NCBI GenBank assembly: GCA_041494445.1
Contig: JBGQAU010000016.1
Location: 1-43,230 of the forward strand
Direction: 5' to 3'
Length of the DNA: 43,230 nucleotides
Origin: JAIQFR01 sp041494445
GTDB lineage: Bacteria > Acidobacteriota > Polarisedimenticolia > Polarisedimenticolales > JAIQFR01
Below the pieces are notes generated by a model. The model was not told the origin of the DNA. It did not search any database and saw only the letters and a program-made list of their open reading frames with translations. How positions within the stretch are numbered: the stretch's first letter is position 1; every line of letters begins with the position of its first letter. This document shows, piece after piece, positions 17,800-26,325 of the stretch. Position numbers and translations under genes: made by a program.

Positions 17800-19455
17800 T
17801 CACTCCACCGTGAAGTTGGCGTTCGCGAGGGCCGGATCGTCGCCCTGGTAGGTCCGGGCGTTGCGCGCCTTGTCCAGCACCTGCAGGTAGTCCACCTTCC
17901 AGATCCCTTTGGCTGCGTACTGCGGCACGGTGATTTTGGTGGTCATCGGCGCTTCGGGATTCTTCGGATCCGGCGTGCACGAGAAGGCGATCCTGGGAAC
18001 CTGACCGCTCGTCGAGGGCGGTCCCTGGACGCGGCCGAACAACGTAGCAACGCCGCTTCCTTCGTCATGGGCCGTGGCGGTCAAGGTGATCTCCGCCGCG
18101 GCCGCGTTCGACACGATCGCCGGCGAGGCGTAGAGCGCGTCGAGCGTCGGGGGGACCGAGTCGCATCCGCCGCCTCCCGCGACCACGAAGCTCACCCGGC
18201 CGACCTGCGGAGAGTCGCTCGAAAGAAAGGCGGTGTTGTTGGCCTTGTCCGCGACACGGAGCAGCTGGAGGGTCCATTCGCCGCAGTCGGCGTCCGCCGG
18301 CACCGGCACGTCTCCCTCCCAGTATGAAGTTGCGGCGCTCGCGTGGCAGGAAAAAGGGATGGAGGCGGATTTCGTGGAGTTTTGGAAGATCCCCGTGACG
18401 GATGCGACGCCCGACTGATCGTCGTCGACCTCGACCACGATCAGGTTCTTCTCCCCGCCGCTGACCGTCCCCTTGTCGACCGAGACGCCATGCACCACCG
18501 GCGCGGTGGAATCGGACTCCTGCGAGTAGACCCGAAGCACGCCACCTTGAGGGACCGACGTCTTCGCGAACGCGAGAATCAGGGGATTGTCGGCCCGATC
18601 GAGAATCTGAAGGCTCGCGACGTACCAATCTCCCGTCTCGGCCTTTTGGGGAATCGCGATCCTGGTCGTGAGCACGCCGCTGCCGGCCTCGTCTTGCGCG
18701 GTGAAGGGCACGATGGCCACCCCGCCGGGGCTCCGAACCGTTCCATAGGCGATCTTGACCCCTGACAGGTCATCGGTGGCCCCGACGGAGAGCGTCGCCA
18801 CGCCGCCGTCCGGGATCTCGGGGGGGTCGAAGCGGAGGTACCCGAAGACAGGAGCCTGGCGGTCGGATTCCGGATCGATCGGGACCACAGGTGTCCCGTC
18901 CCCCTTGGCGGGGTCCGCCTTCGGTGCTCCCGGCGCGTTGATGGGGGGGGCGAAGGACTGAGCCGGCAAATTGACTGGCGGGGAAACGTCGTGGCCGCGA
19001 GGGGATCCATCCGGCAACCGCCCGGTCTCGATCAGGGCGGGCGCGCCGGACGACGCTCCGGCCGCACCGCCCGCGGTCGCTCCCATCGTTCCGTCCGGCC
19101 CCTGGTCGGCTGGCCGGGTCCGGGCCCCTTGCATCTCGGACCTCTTGGAGTGGGCGGCATCGCGTCCGGTGCCGGGCCGTCCCGCGACCGGTCCACCGGG
19201 CGACTCCGGAGCACCTGGGATCGTTCGACGTCCTCGGGTGTCCCCTTCCGCACCGGAGCCTTCTCCCGAGGCCCCCTTCGCAAGGGGCTCCGACGGTTGG
19301 CTCCGTGCCTCGCCAGCGCCATCCGGCCGGGCCTCGGACTCTTGACCGGTTTGACCGGATCTTCGCCAGGGATTCCCGATCCGACCCACGCGGTAACCCG
19401 CGGCGAGCCCGACGAGGAGGGCGATGGTCGCTATGACGATCCACGATTTTCGCAT
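17800..19455 (-). CDS. Secreted or membrane-anchored protein with three Ig-like repeats, unknown function
   Basis: This 551-residue protein has one N-terminal hydrophobic helix (about 5-20) after MRKSW. A low-complexity Gly/Pro/Ser/Ala-rich stretch of about 150 residues is followed by three repeated beta-sandwich modules of about 105-115 residues. Each module has a DDxSGV-like segment (DDLSGV, DDQSGV, DEGSGV) and ends with a W-containing strand and D(R/K)A(D/N/R)N: ILDRADN, VADKANN, VLDKARN. Such modules are common in bacterial surface or secreted proteins and often mediate binding. There is no enzyme domain. The ATG at 19455 is chosen because it places the hydrophobic helix at the N-terminus; the TTG 39 nt upstream is less likely. 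It stands alone between genes on the other strand. Confidence 0.8.
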   Translation of the reverse strand: MRKSWIVIATIALLVGLAAGYRVGRIGNPWRRSGQTGQESEARPDGAGEARSQPSEPLAKGASGEGSGAEGDTRGRRTIPGAPESPGGPVAGRPGTGRDAAHSKRSEMQGARTRPADQGPDGTMGATAGGAAGASSGAPALIETGRLPDGSPRGHDVSPPVNLPAQSFAPPINAPGAPKADPAKGDGTPVVPIDPESDRQAPVFGYLRFDPPEIPDGGVATLSVGATDDLSGVKIAYGTVRSPGGVAIVPFTAQDEAGSGVLTTRIAIPQKAETGDWYVASLQILDRADNPLILAFAKTSVPQGGVLRVYSQESDSTAPVVHGVSVDKGTVSGGEKNLIVVEVDDDQSGVASVTGIFQNSTKSASIPFSCHASAATSYWEGDVPVPADADCGEWTLQLLRVADKANNTAFLSSDSPQVGRVSFVVAGGGGCDSVPPTLDALYASPAIVSNAAAAEITLTATAHDEGSGVATLFGRVQGPPSTSGQVPRIAFSCTPDPKNPEAPMTTKITVPQYAAKGIWKVDYLQVLDKARNARTYQGDDPALANANFTVE

Positions 19456-19505
19456 CTTGTCGGACCCGCGGGGTCGTTTCGAGGCTCCCGCCAACCCGCA
19501 ACGGA

Positions 19506-19511
19506 ATGATA
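19506..19511 (-). promoter_or_regulatory. Possible -10 element for the Ig-like repeat protein
   Basis: The minus strand reads TATCAT (5 of 6 to consensus) about 51 nt upstream of the ATG at 19455. No convincing -35 is visible. Confidence 0.3.
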
Positions 19512-19592
19512 CGACTGCATCCCCTCAGGCGCACGCCGGCACGTGCTCGGCTGGCCGCGAGCGGAGTGGACGCCGGTTCGAGCCCTGCGGGT

Positions 19593-19598
19593 TAGAAT
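19593..19598 (+). promoter_or_regulatory. Possible -10 element for the cytidylate-kinase-like gene
   Basis: TAGAAT (5 of 6 to consensus) lies 28 nt upstream of the ATG at 19627 and is followed by GGGCCGACC, a very GC-rich stretch where the transcript would begin. No good -35 is visible. Confidence 0.4.
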
Positions 19599-19626
19599 GG
19601 GCCGACCCGAGAAGAGGACGCACGCC

Positions 19627-20352
19627 ATGGGGTCCGATTCCGAACGCCTTCGCATCGAGCGCCTGATCCAGCGCCAGATCCAGCAGTGGGACTTGAGGCG
19701 CAGGCTCGCGGAGGAGGGGGGCGAGGCCGCTCGCCGGGAAATCGCCCACCTCCCGGAGGGCCCCTGGATCTCGTTTGCCAAGCAGCTCGGCTCCGGCGCC
19801 GGCCGCATCGCGCAGATCCTCGGCGGGAAGCTCGGCTGGCAGATCTTCGACAAGGAGATCGTCGAGGCAATCGCCCTCGAGACTCATACCCGGGAGCGGA
19901 TCCTGTCCCGCCTCGACGAAAAGGCCGTGGGCCGGTTCGACGACCTGCTCTCGCAGCTGGTCGTGCCGGACCATCTCGACCAGATCACGTTCCTCCAGGA
20001 GATGGGGAAGGTGATCTGGGCGCTCGCGCGGCAGGGACATGTGATCCTGCTCGGCCGCGGCGCCAACTGGTTCCTGGATGCGCGCTACGGCTTGAGGGTG
20101 CGCGCGGTGGCTCCCTGCGAAACCCGGGCGAAGCGCGTCGCGGAGCGGGAAGGGATCGGCCGTCAAGAGGCCGAGCGCAGGGTGCGAGAAACCGACGCGG
20201 CGCGGGCCGCGTTCATCCGCCAGGTCTACCACCGCGACATCGACGACCCGCTAGGCTACGACCTCGTGCTGGACACCGGGGCGCTCGACGTCGAGGCCGC
20301 CGCAGAGACCGTGCACGGCACCCTCCGCCGCAAGCTGGGTGCCACCGTCTGA
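19627..20352 (+). CDS. Cytidylate kinase-like family protein
   Basis: This 241-residue protein matches the cytidylate-kinase-like family, a group distinct from true Cmk. Its nucleotide site is the variant ISFAKQLGSGAGRIA (about 48-62) without the GKS/GKT lysine of a classical P-loop. LGWQIFDKEIVEAIA follows, then HVILLGRGANWFL and RVREVD-like segments (RRVRETDAARAAFIRQVY). A charged N-terminal extension of about 40 residues precedes the domain. The family's reaction is not well established; a nucleotide-binding or kinase role is the reasonable limit. The ATG at 19627 is preferred over an earlier in-frame ATG because AGAGGA lies about nine bases before it and the upstream stretch holds a likely -10. 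Confidence 0.82.
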   Translation: MGSDSERLRIERLIQRQIQQWDLRRRLAEEGGEAARREIAHLPEGPWISFAKQLGSGAGRIAQILGGKLGWQIFDKEIVEAIALETHTRERILSRLDEKAVGRFDDLLSQLVVPDHLDQITFLQEMGKVIWALARQGHVILLGRGANWFLDARYGLRVRAVAPCETRAKRVAEREGIGRQEAERRVRETDAARAAFIRQVYHRDIDDPLGYDLVLDTGALDVEAAAETVHGTLRRKLGATV

Positions 20353-20398
20353 CGGGCGGAACCGGTCCCGTCCGGGCCCTTCGGCCGCCGCGGTCGGC

Positions 20399-20599
20399 CT
20401 ACGGCTCCTCCGGCACGATCAGCCAGGCGACGAGATAGCAGATCGCACCCGGAACGATCCCCGTCAGCAGCGTGAACAGCACGACGACCAGCCGGACGGC
20501 GACCGGGTCGGCCGCGAGGTACGCTCCCAGGCCCCCGCAGACGCCGAGCAAGCGACGGTCGGTCCGGGACCTGTAAAGACGCCTCACGCCCGCGTTCAT
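20399..20599 (-). CDS. PspC-domain small membrane protein
   Basis: This 66-residue protein is a minimal PspC domain. A basic start (RRLYRSRTDRRLLGVCGGL) is followed by a hydrophobic segment beginning VRLVVVLFTLL, and it ends WLIVPEEP. In enterobacteria PspC is part of the phage-shock envelope-stress response. Stand-alone short versions like this are widespread, and their role is not defined. The ATG at 20599 has an AAGGAG Shine-Dalgarno. It follows the M1 peptidase gene by about 40 nt on the same strand and is probably the last gene of that transcript. Confidence 0.9.
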   Translation of the reverse strand: MNAGVRRLYRSRTDRRLLGVCGGLGAYLAADPVAVRLVVVLFTLLTGIVPGAICYLVAWLIVPEEP

Positions 20600-20638
20600 G
20601 GTCGCTCCTTCCCGGCGGATCTCCGTCCGCGACTTGTG

Positions 20639-22828
20639 TTACGGAGCCGGACGCGTCGGGGTTTCCAGCGCGGAGACGCCGATCCTCCACACGAGGGGGC
20701 CGCCGTCGGCGTGGGCGACCCCTTTGGCCTTGTTGGTCCCGTCCACGAACGCCAGGAACGAGTACTTCCCGTAGTGGACGAGCTTCCGGCCGGCGGAGCG
20801 GACGGCGGCCGGAGAGAGACCGAGGAACAGGCCGACGCCGCGCGCCGGATCGTTCCGATTGCGGCCGACCGCGAGGAGCGCGCCGCCGTCCTGCCGGTAC
20901 TCGGTTCCTTCGACGGCGAAACGCGCCTCCTCCACCACGACCTCCTTCGGAAGCCCGGCGACGAGCGGCTCGAACGCGTCGCCCTTCGGGAGGCCCAGGA
21001 GGAATACCGACCGGCCGGAGAGATCGCGAGGCTCCACCTGCGACGCCTCCTTCACCTCTCCCTCGCCCGTCCGGGTCAGGGTCGAGGCCACCTCGCGATA
21101 CGCGCTCGAGAGGTCCTTCGCGGCGCCGTCGTCCACCACGAACAGGGTCTTCGGATCGCCGAAGAGGAGCGAGAGCACGGGGGGCATCTCCGCCGGATCC
21201 AGCCGGCGGAACACGTCCTGCTCCGGGTCGGCGCGAAGGGTTTCGGGCCGGAACGGAAGCACCACCTCGAACGGCGACGAACCCTCCGCCGCGTCGACCG
21301 TCCTGCGCTCCGCGCGGCCGGCGGCCTCGATCACGAGCGGCACGCGGACTCGCCAGGGGTCCCCCGCCTGGACGATCCGCCCGGTCACCCTCCAGAGCTG
21401 CTCGACCGGCACGTCGCTCTTCTCTTCCTGTCGGGCCGCGGCCCGCTCCTCGGCGACGCCGACCTCCTCGAGCGCCAGCCGAGGCGCCCCGGCCCGCTTC
21501 ACCCACTGGTCGAGGAACCAGCCGAGGTCCTCCCCCGCCTCGCGGGAGAACGCCTCGCGCCAGTCGTCCCACGAGGCCGTCCTGAACAGCCGCTCGGCAT
21601 AAACCCGCCGGAGCGCCGCGTCGAAACGCGCCTTGCCGATCCTCCGCTCGATCATGTGGAAGACCATCATGGACTTCCCGTAGCCGATGGCTCGGGTCGT
21701 GGGTGTGGAGCGCTCGGTGAACTGGGTGAGCGGAAAGTCGCGCCCCGGCTCCGAAACATAGTTCGTGAAGTCGCGCGCCGCCTCGCGGCGATACTCCGCG
21801 GCGGCCTCGGGGCTCTCGAGGTCCTTGTAGTGGTAGTCCGCGACGTAGGTGGTCAGCCCCTCGCACCAGTTGCCCCCCGACTCGTCCACGAACACGCCGT
21901 TCCCCCACCAGTTGTGGGCGACCTCGTGACCCAGGGAGGTTCCCACGATGAACGGGAGCCGCATCACGTCGCGTCCGAGCAGCGTGAAGCCGGGCATGCC
22001 GTACCCCGTGGAAAAGAAGTTCTCCACCACGGTGAAGCGGTCGTACGCGTACGGGCCGAACCATTTGGAGTACATGTCGAGGTAGCGGCCGACCGCCTTC
22101 AGGTACGGCTCCGCGAGGTCCGCGTCCTCCGGGAACAGGTACGCGGCGATCTTGATCCCGCGGTGCTCGCGTTGGATCCGCTTCCACCGCCCCGCGGCGA
22201 GGTCGATCCCGTCCTTGGGCCAGCGCCCCTCGAACAGGGTGCGCGTCCCCTTCGGCCCCTCCTCCCGCGCCTTGAGGCTCCCCTCGGTGATCGCCTCCCA
22301 GCCCGGCGGGAGGTCCACCTCGACCCGCATCGTGGTACCAGGCACAACGGCATGCGTCGGGTACCAGGCGGACGAGGGCGCCAGGAACACCCCCTCGGCC
22401 TGGATGGTGCCCTCGCTCTGGTCGGCGATCCGCTCCCGCGAGAATTGCGCGACGCTCGGCGGATCGAAGATCGCGCCGTCGTAGCGCACCACGTACCGGC
22501 GGCTCCCCGGCTTCGGCGCGGCCGGCTGGACGGCGAGGCGGGCCTTGCCGCCCTTCTCGGCCGGTGGCGTCACGTCGAACCGTGCCGCCTTCCCGTCCAC
22601 GAGGACTTTTCGGACGGTGAGCCCCGGGTGGATCCCGAACACCGGCGCGCCGAGCGCCGCGTCCTCGAGATCCATCGAGACCGTCGCCTCGATCCGGTGC
22701 GCGCCGGGATCGATCCTGACCGAGATGTCGATCGTCGGCGCGGCGGGGGCGGGTGGTGCTTTGGCGGCGAGCGACGGCGCAGAAAGGACCGCGAGGGCAA
22801 GGAGGAAGGATGGGCGCGGGCGTGTCAT
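20639..22828 (-). CDS. Secreted M1-family (gluzincin) metallopeptidase
   Basis: This 729-residue protein has an N-terminal signal peptide (MTRPRPSFLLALAVLS...SLAAKA), an aminopeptidase-N-like beta domain, and the zinc site HEVAHNWWGN (H301, E302, H305) with the third ligand E323 in NWCEGL. Only 17 residues separate H305 and E323, one fewer than the canonical HExxH-x18-E. The GAMEN exopeptidase motif is absent; GYGMPGF (276-282) stands in its place. It should be a periplasmic or surface peptidase, but whether it is an aminopeptidase is uncertain. The C-terminal 250 residues are not recognised. The ATG at 22828 has GAGGTCG upstream and follows mdh by 16 nt. Confidence 0.9.
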   Translation of the reverse strand: MTRPRPSFLLALAVLSAPSLAAKAPPAPAAPTIDISVRIDPGAHRIEATVSMDLEDAALGAPVFGIHPGLTVRKVLVDGKAARFDVTPPAEKGGKARLAVQPAAPKPGSRRYVVRYDGAIFDPPSVAQFSRERIADQSEGTIQAEGVFLAPSSAWYPTHAVVPGTTMRVEVDLPPGWEAITEGSLKAREEGPKGTRTLFEGRWPKDGIDLAAGRWKRIQREHRGIKIAAYLFPEDADLAEPYLKAVGRYLDMYSKWFGPYAYDRFTVVENFFSTGYGMPGFTLLGRDVMRLPFIVGTSLGHEVAHNWWGNGVFVDESGGNWCEGLTTYVADYHYKDLESPEAAAEYRREAARDFTNYVSEPGRDFPLTQFTERSTPTTRAIGYGKSMMVFHMIERRIGKARFDAALRRVYAERLFRTASWDDWREAFSREAGEDLGWFLDQWVKRAGAPRLALEEVGVAEERAAARQEEKSDVPVEQLWRVTGRIVQAGDPWRVRVPLVIEAAGRAERRTVDAAEGSSPFEVVLPFRPETLRADPEQDVFRRLDPAEMPPVLSLLFGDPKTLFVVDDGAAKDLSSAYREVASTLTRTGEGEVKEASQVEPRDLSGRSVFLLGLPKGDAFEPLVAGLPKEVVVEEARFAVEGTEYRQDGGALLAVGRNRNDPARGVGLFLGLSPAAVRSAGRKLVHYGKYSFLAFVDGTNKAKGVAHADGGPLVWRIGVSALETPTRPAP

Positions 22829-22844
22829 GGCGACCTCGTTCCGA

Positions 22845-23771
22845 TCACAGCTGCAACTGCTCCTGAGCTTTCCTCGCCTGCTCGGCGGAGGATCTCAGGG
22901 ATTCCATCTCGCCGGACTCGAGCTTCACCTCGAGAATTTTCTCGACCCCCTTCGAGCCGAGGACCACCGGGACGCCGACGAAAACGCCGCGGATCCCGTA
23001 CTCCCCCTCGAGCCACGCGGTGCACGGAAGGACCTTCCTCTTGTCCTTCACGACGGACTCGACCATCTCGACGACCGCGGCCGCGGGAGCGTGGTAGGCC
23101 GACCCGGTCTTGAGGAGCGCGACGATCTCGGTGTCGCTTTCGGTGGTGCGCCCGACCAGCGCGCCGATCCTTCCGGCCGGGAGCAGCTCCGTGAGCGGAA
23201 CCCCGCCCACCGTCGCGAGCCGCGGCAGCGGCACCATCGAGTCGCCGTGGCTGCCCAGCACCAACGCTTGCACGCTCTCGACCGAGACGCCGAGCTCCAT
23301 CGCGATGAACGAGCGGAAGCGCGCCGTATCCAGGATCCCCAGCATGCCGACCACCCGCTCTCTCGGGAAGCCGGTGACCGTCTTGGTGACGTAGGCCATC
23401 ACGTCGACGGGGTTCGAGACGACGATGACCAGCGCGTCGGGCGACGCCGACCTCACCTGCTCCGCGCACGATTGGACGATCTCGGCGTTCCTGCGGAGGA
23501 GCTCGTCGCGGCCCATCCCGGGCTTCCGCGCCAGGCCGGCGGTGATCACGACGATGTCCGAGCCGAGCGTGTCCTCGCGGGAGTTCGTCCCCTTCACCCT
23601 CGAATCGAAGCCGAAAACGGGACTCGACTCGAACAGGTCGAGACCCTTTCCCTGCGGGATCCCCTCGAGGATGTCCAGCAGGACGACGTCCCCCAGCTCC
23701 TTCTGGGCGCAGCCGATGGCCACGTGCTCCCCGACGTTGCCTCCGCCGACCACGGTGATCTTCTTCCGCAC
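22845..23771 (-). CDS. mdh: Malate dehydrogenase (LDH-like type)
   Basis: This 308-residue NAD-dependent enzyme interconverts malate and oxaloacetate. It has the dinucleotide motif VVGGGNVGEHVA, the substrate-binding arginines R82 and R88 in ARKPGMGRDELL (the arginine at the 82 position marks malate rather than lactate specificity), SNPVDVMAY, and the catalytic H175 in LGSHGDSMV. The GTG at 23771 lies 8 nt after the ABC permease stop. Its ribosome binding site is weak, so translation is probably coupled to the permease gene. The operon partners (ABC exporter, peptidase) have no obvious link to the TCA cycle. Confidence 0.96.
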   Translation of the reverse strand: MRKKITVVGGGNVGEHVAIGCAQKELGDVVLLDILEGIPQGKGLDLFESSPVFGFDSRVKGTNSREDTLGSDIVVITAGLARKPGMGRDELLRRNAEIVQSCAEQVRSASPDALVIVVSNPVDVMAYVTKTVTGFPRERVVGMLGILDTARFRSFIAMELGVSVESVQALVLGSHGDSMVPLPRLATVGGVPLTELLPAGRIGALVGRTTESDTEIVALLKTGSAYHAPAAAVVEMVESVVKDKRKVLPCTAWLEGEYGIRGVFVGVPVVLGSKGVEKILEVKLESGEMESLRSSAEQARKAQEQLQL

Positions 23772-23779
23772 TTCGCGCC

Positions 23780-24586
23780 TCAGTACTGGACGAGCGAGCC
23801 GTCCTTCTTGGCCTTCCGTATCGCGATCCGCGAGAAGAAGAGCCCCAGGGGGAGCAGGATCAAGGTCAGGATCGCGAGATTGAGGATGTCGTGGCGGAGG
23901 TCGGCGTAGGTCTTTCCCTGCAGGAGCGACCCCCGGACCACCTCGAGCGACCAGGTAATCGGGAGGAACCCCGACACCCACTGGATCGCGCCGGGAAGGA
24001 GCTTCGACGGGAAGAACACGTTCCCGAAGAAGGTCGTGAGCGCCGAGAGGAAGAAGTTGATCGGATCGCCGCGCTTGAAGTACAGGATGAACGACGCCGA
24101 CAGGATCCCGAGACCGGCGGACGAGAGCAGCGTAAGAAAGATCCCGACCGCCAGCGTCCCCAGGCTGTTCGTGTGGAGCTTCACCCCGAACACCAAGGTC
24201 GCGGCGAGGAGGTACACGGCGACCCGGATCGCGCCGTACGCGAAATCCCAGGCCGCTTCCGAGAAGATCACGATCGAGGTGGGGGTCGGGGACACCAGCA
24301 TCGCCTCGAGCGTCCCCAGCATCTGCTCGCTCCTTATCTTGGCGGAGAACGCGTAGAGGGCGGTGGAGAAGTAGTACTGGAACGCCAGCCCGACCAGGAT
24401 CCAGGGGAACGGCTCGATCCCGTTCAGCCCCTCGGTCTTCGGGTTCACCATCTTCGCGACGAAGTAGAACGCCGAGACCGAGAAGAGCATCCCGCCCACC
24501 TGGAGCAGGAACGCCACGCGGTACGACACCTCCGACTGGAAGTCGCGCTTCAGGAAGGCCAGGAGTTTCCGGAGGCCGCGGATCAT
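23780..24586 (-). CDS. ABC-2 type transporter permease
   Basis: This 268-residue integral membrane protein has six hydrophobic segments in the ABC-2 arrangement. It begins with a short cytoplasmic amphipathic start (MIRGLRKLLAFLKRDFQ) and carries RSEQMLGTLEAMLVSPTP (about 85-102), the conserved loop of this family that contacts the ATPase. Substrates of this class include drugs, polysaccharides and lipids; nothing here decides which. The ATG at 24586 overlaps the ATPase stop as ATGA, so the two subunits are translationally coupled and form one exporter. Confidence 0.93.
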   Translation of the reverse strand: MIRGLRKLLAFLKRDFQSEVSYRVAFLLQVGGMLFSVSAFYFVAKMVNPKTEGLNGIEPFPWILVGLAFQYYFSTALYAFSAKIRSEQMLGTLEAMLVSPTPTSIVIFSEAAWDFAYGAIRVAVYLLAATLVFGVKLHTNSLGTLAVGIFLTLLSSAGLGILSASFILYFKRGDPINFFLSALTTFFGNVFFPSKLLPGAIQWVSGFLPITWSLEVVRGSLLQGKTYADLRHDILNLAILTLILLPLGLFFSRIAIRKAKKDGSLVQY

Positions 24587-25578
24587 GCCCCCTCCCCCGC
24601 TCCCTGGTCCTCGAGGATGCGGGAGAACGCCTCCTCGAGGTCCGGCTCGATCCGGTCGCACGCGTGGACCACCGCTCCACCGGTGAGAAGGAGGCGCAGC
24701 ACGTCGTCGAGCCGCGCGTCCGGGGCGAGGGCGATCGTCACGCGGCGGATGCCGTTGAGCGGCTCGTCGGAGACGAGACGGAACGGCCCGGCGAGCCCCT
24801 CGGGCCAGCCGGCCACCTCGAGGCGGAACCGCCGCTCGTCCACGCCCCAGCTGCGGACCTCCTGCACGGTCCCGATCTGCCGGACCTTGCCCTTCACCAG
24901 GATCGCCACGCGGTCGCAGAGGGTCTCCGCCTCGCGCAGGTTGTGGGTCGCGAGGAGCACCGTCTTGCCGTCCCGCGTCTTCAGCTCGTCGCGGATGAAG
25001 GCCCGGAGCGCCATCGCGGAGGACGGGTCGAGGCTCCGCGTCGGCTCGTCCATCAGCAGGATCGGAGGGTCGTGGAGGAGCGCGCGGGCAATGGCGAGGC
25101 GCTGCTTCATCCCGGAGGAGTAGTCGGCGAACCGCCGGTCCGCCGCCTCGACCATGTCGACGCGCTCGAGCAGCTCCGCTATGCGGGGCTTCGTGCGCCG
25201 CCTCGGGACGTCGTAGAGGCACGCGAAGAAGTCCAGGTTCTCCCGGCCGGACAGCCTCCAGTAGAACGACCGCTCGTCGGTGTGGACGAGGCCGATCTTC
25301 GGCTTGACCTTCCCCTCATGGCGCACGTCCTCCCCGCCGACCACCGCGCGGCCGCGATCGGGGAGCACCAGGCACGACAGGATCTTGAGGAGGGTCGTCT
25401 TCCCCGCGCCGTTCGGTCCCAGGAGGCCGAAGATCTCCCCCTTCTGGACGTGGAGGTCCACTCCGCGCAGTGCCTCGACCCGCTCCGCCCTCCGGAAAGG
25501 GTGCTTGAGCAGCTCGCCGATCGGGCGCTTCTTGGCGAAGTTCTTCTCGACCTGGAAGGCCTCGACGGCGAAGTTCAC
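24583..25578 (-). CDS. ABC transporter ATP-binding protein (ABC-2 exporter)
   Basis: This 331-residue ATPase has Walker A GPNGAGKTT (54-62), the signature YSSGMKQRLAIARAL, Walker B ILLMDEPTRSLDP, and the H-loop THNLREAE. It resembles the DrrA/NatA-like exporters in having a C-terminal extension of about 100 residues. An N-terminal segment (PIGELLKHPFRRAERVEAL) before the Walker A is typical of exporters related to the teichoic-acid or Nod-factor ATPases. It pairs with the permease downstream. The GTG at 25578 has AGGTGG six bases upstream. Confidence 0.94.
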   Translation of the reverse strand: MNFAVEAFQVEKNFAKKRPIGELLKHPFRRAERVEALRGVDLHVQKGEIFGLLGPNGAGKTTLLKILSCLVLPDRGRAVVGGEDVRHEGKVKPKIGLVHTDERSFYWRLSGRENLDFFACLYDVPRRRTKPRIAELLERVDMVEAADRRFADYSSGMKQRLAIARALLHDPPILLMDEPTRSLDPSSAMALRAFIRDELKTRDGKTVLLATHNLREAETLCDRVAILVKGKVRQIGTVQEVRSWGVDERRFRLEVAGWPEGLAGPFRLVSDEPLNGIRRVTIALAPDARLDDVLRLLLTGGAVVHACDRIEPDLEEAFSRILEDQGAGEGA

Positions 25579-25603
25579 GCGATGCCACCTCCGGAAGCGG
25601 GAG

Positions 25604-25609
25604 ATTGTA
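25604..25609 (-). promoter_or_regulatory. Putative -10 element for the ABC/mdh/peptidase operon
   Basis: The minus strand reads TACAAT (5 of 6 to consensus) about 26 nt upstream of the ATPase GTG. It is the same hexamer as at 5391-5386. No convincing -35 is visible. Confidence 0.4.
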
Positions 25610-25662
25610 GCGCAGAGGGGGGCGTGCTGCGCCGAGACGGTCCTGCCGGCTGATCCCTGGAG

Positions 25663-26250
25663 TCAATCCCTCTTCTTCACGATCGGGGCGAACCATTCGC
25701 GGGGGCCGAAGCCGTCCGTGGGATTCCAGATGGGATCGATCAGGGGCTGGCGCCACAAGACAGGGTGGAATTCGGTCATGTCGGTGGACCAGGTGTAAGC
25801 CGAGACCGGCGACCAGATCGGGTCGATGGTCGCCTTGGCCCAGGTGACAGGATGGAATTGGGTCGCGTCCTTCCCCTGAAACGCATTCGTCGGGTACCAG
25901 CGGAAGGACATCGGCGACCCCTGGAACAAAGCGGGCGGGCGGCCGAACGCGGCGAGCTCCTCACGGCGGCCCGGGAGCTTGACCTCGGGACCCGCCAGCG
26001 TCTTCGGCGTCGCGTAGACCAGGCCCGTGGGCGGCGTCGCGTCCCCGCCCGTAAGGCGCATCTCCTTCACGAGCTCGACGGGGACCGTGATCACGTTTCC
26101 GAAGTTCGTGCTGAGGAGGTAGCTTCCTCCCTTCCGCTCCACCGAGCGGCCCTGGAGAAGCGTCCCGTCCACGAGCAGCAGGTCCGCGCCGGCCCACGCC
26201 GCCGTGGCAAGAAACCCGAGGACCGCCAGGATCGCCGCCGCGCGCTTCAC
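25663..26250 (-). CDS. Secreted protein with an internal FHPV-W-IDPIW repeat, unknown function
   Basis: I do not recognise this 195-residue protein. It has a clear signal peptide (KRAAAILAVLGFLATAAWAGA) and then a short beta-rich domain (DLLLVDGTLLQGRSVERKGG) like those that sense or bind small ligands on the cell surface. A near-duplicate follows in the C-terminal half: QFHPVTWAKATIDPIWSPV and EFHPVLWRQPLIDPIWNPT. The protein ends with a lysine/arginine-rich tail (KKRD). Repeated Trp and Pro suggest a binding surface. The GTG at 26250 is preferred because GGGAGG lies seven bases upstream and the signal peptide then starts correctly; a TTG at 26271 is in frame. Confidence 0.75.
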   Translation of the reverse strand: MKRAAAILAVLGFLATAAWAGADLLLVDGTLLQGRSVERKGGSYLLSTNFGNVITVPVELVKEMRLTGGDATPPTGLVYATPKTLAGPEVKLPGRREELAAFGRPPALFQGSPMSFRWYPTNAFQGKDATQFHPVTWAKATIDPIWSPVSAYTWSTDMTEFHPVLWRQPLIDPIWNPTDGFGPREWFAPIVKKRD

Positions 26251-26270
26251 CAGCCGCCTCCCTGCCTCCA

Positions 26271-26276
26271 ATGATA
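26271..26276 (-). promoter_or_regulatory. Possible -10 element for the repeat-containing secreted protein
   Basis: The minus strand reads TATCAT about 21 nt upstream of the GTG at 26250. It matches the hexamer at 19511-19506. No -35 is evident. Confidence 0.3.
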
Positions 26277-26325
26277 GGCCCGCGGCGCGGTTTCGTCACG
26301 CCGCCGGCGTGGTACCCTCGTGGCG

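Noticed and set aside
20339..23113. A 924-residue open frame on the plus strand
   Set aside because: It lies opposite the M1 peptidase and PspC genes and matches no family. High GC keeps opposite frames free of stops.
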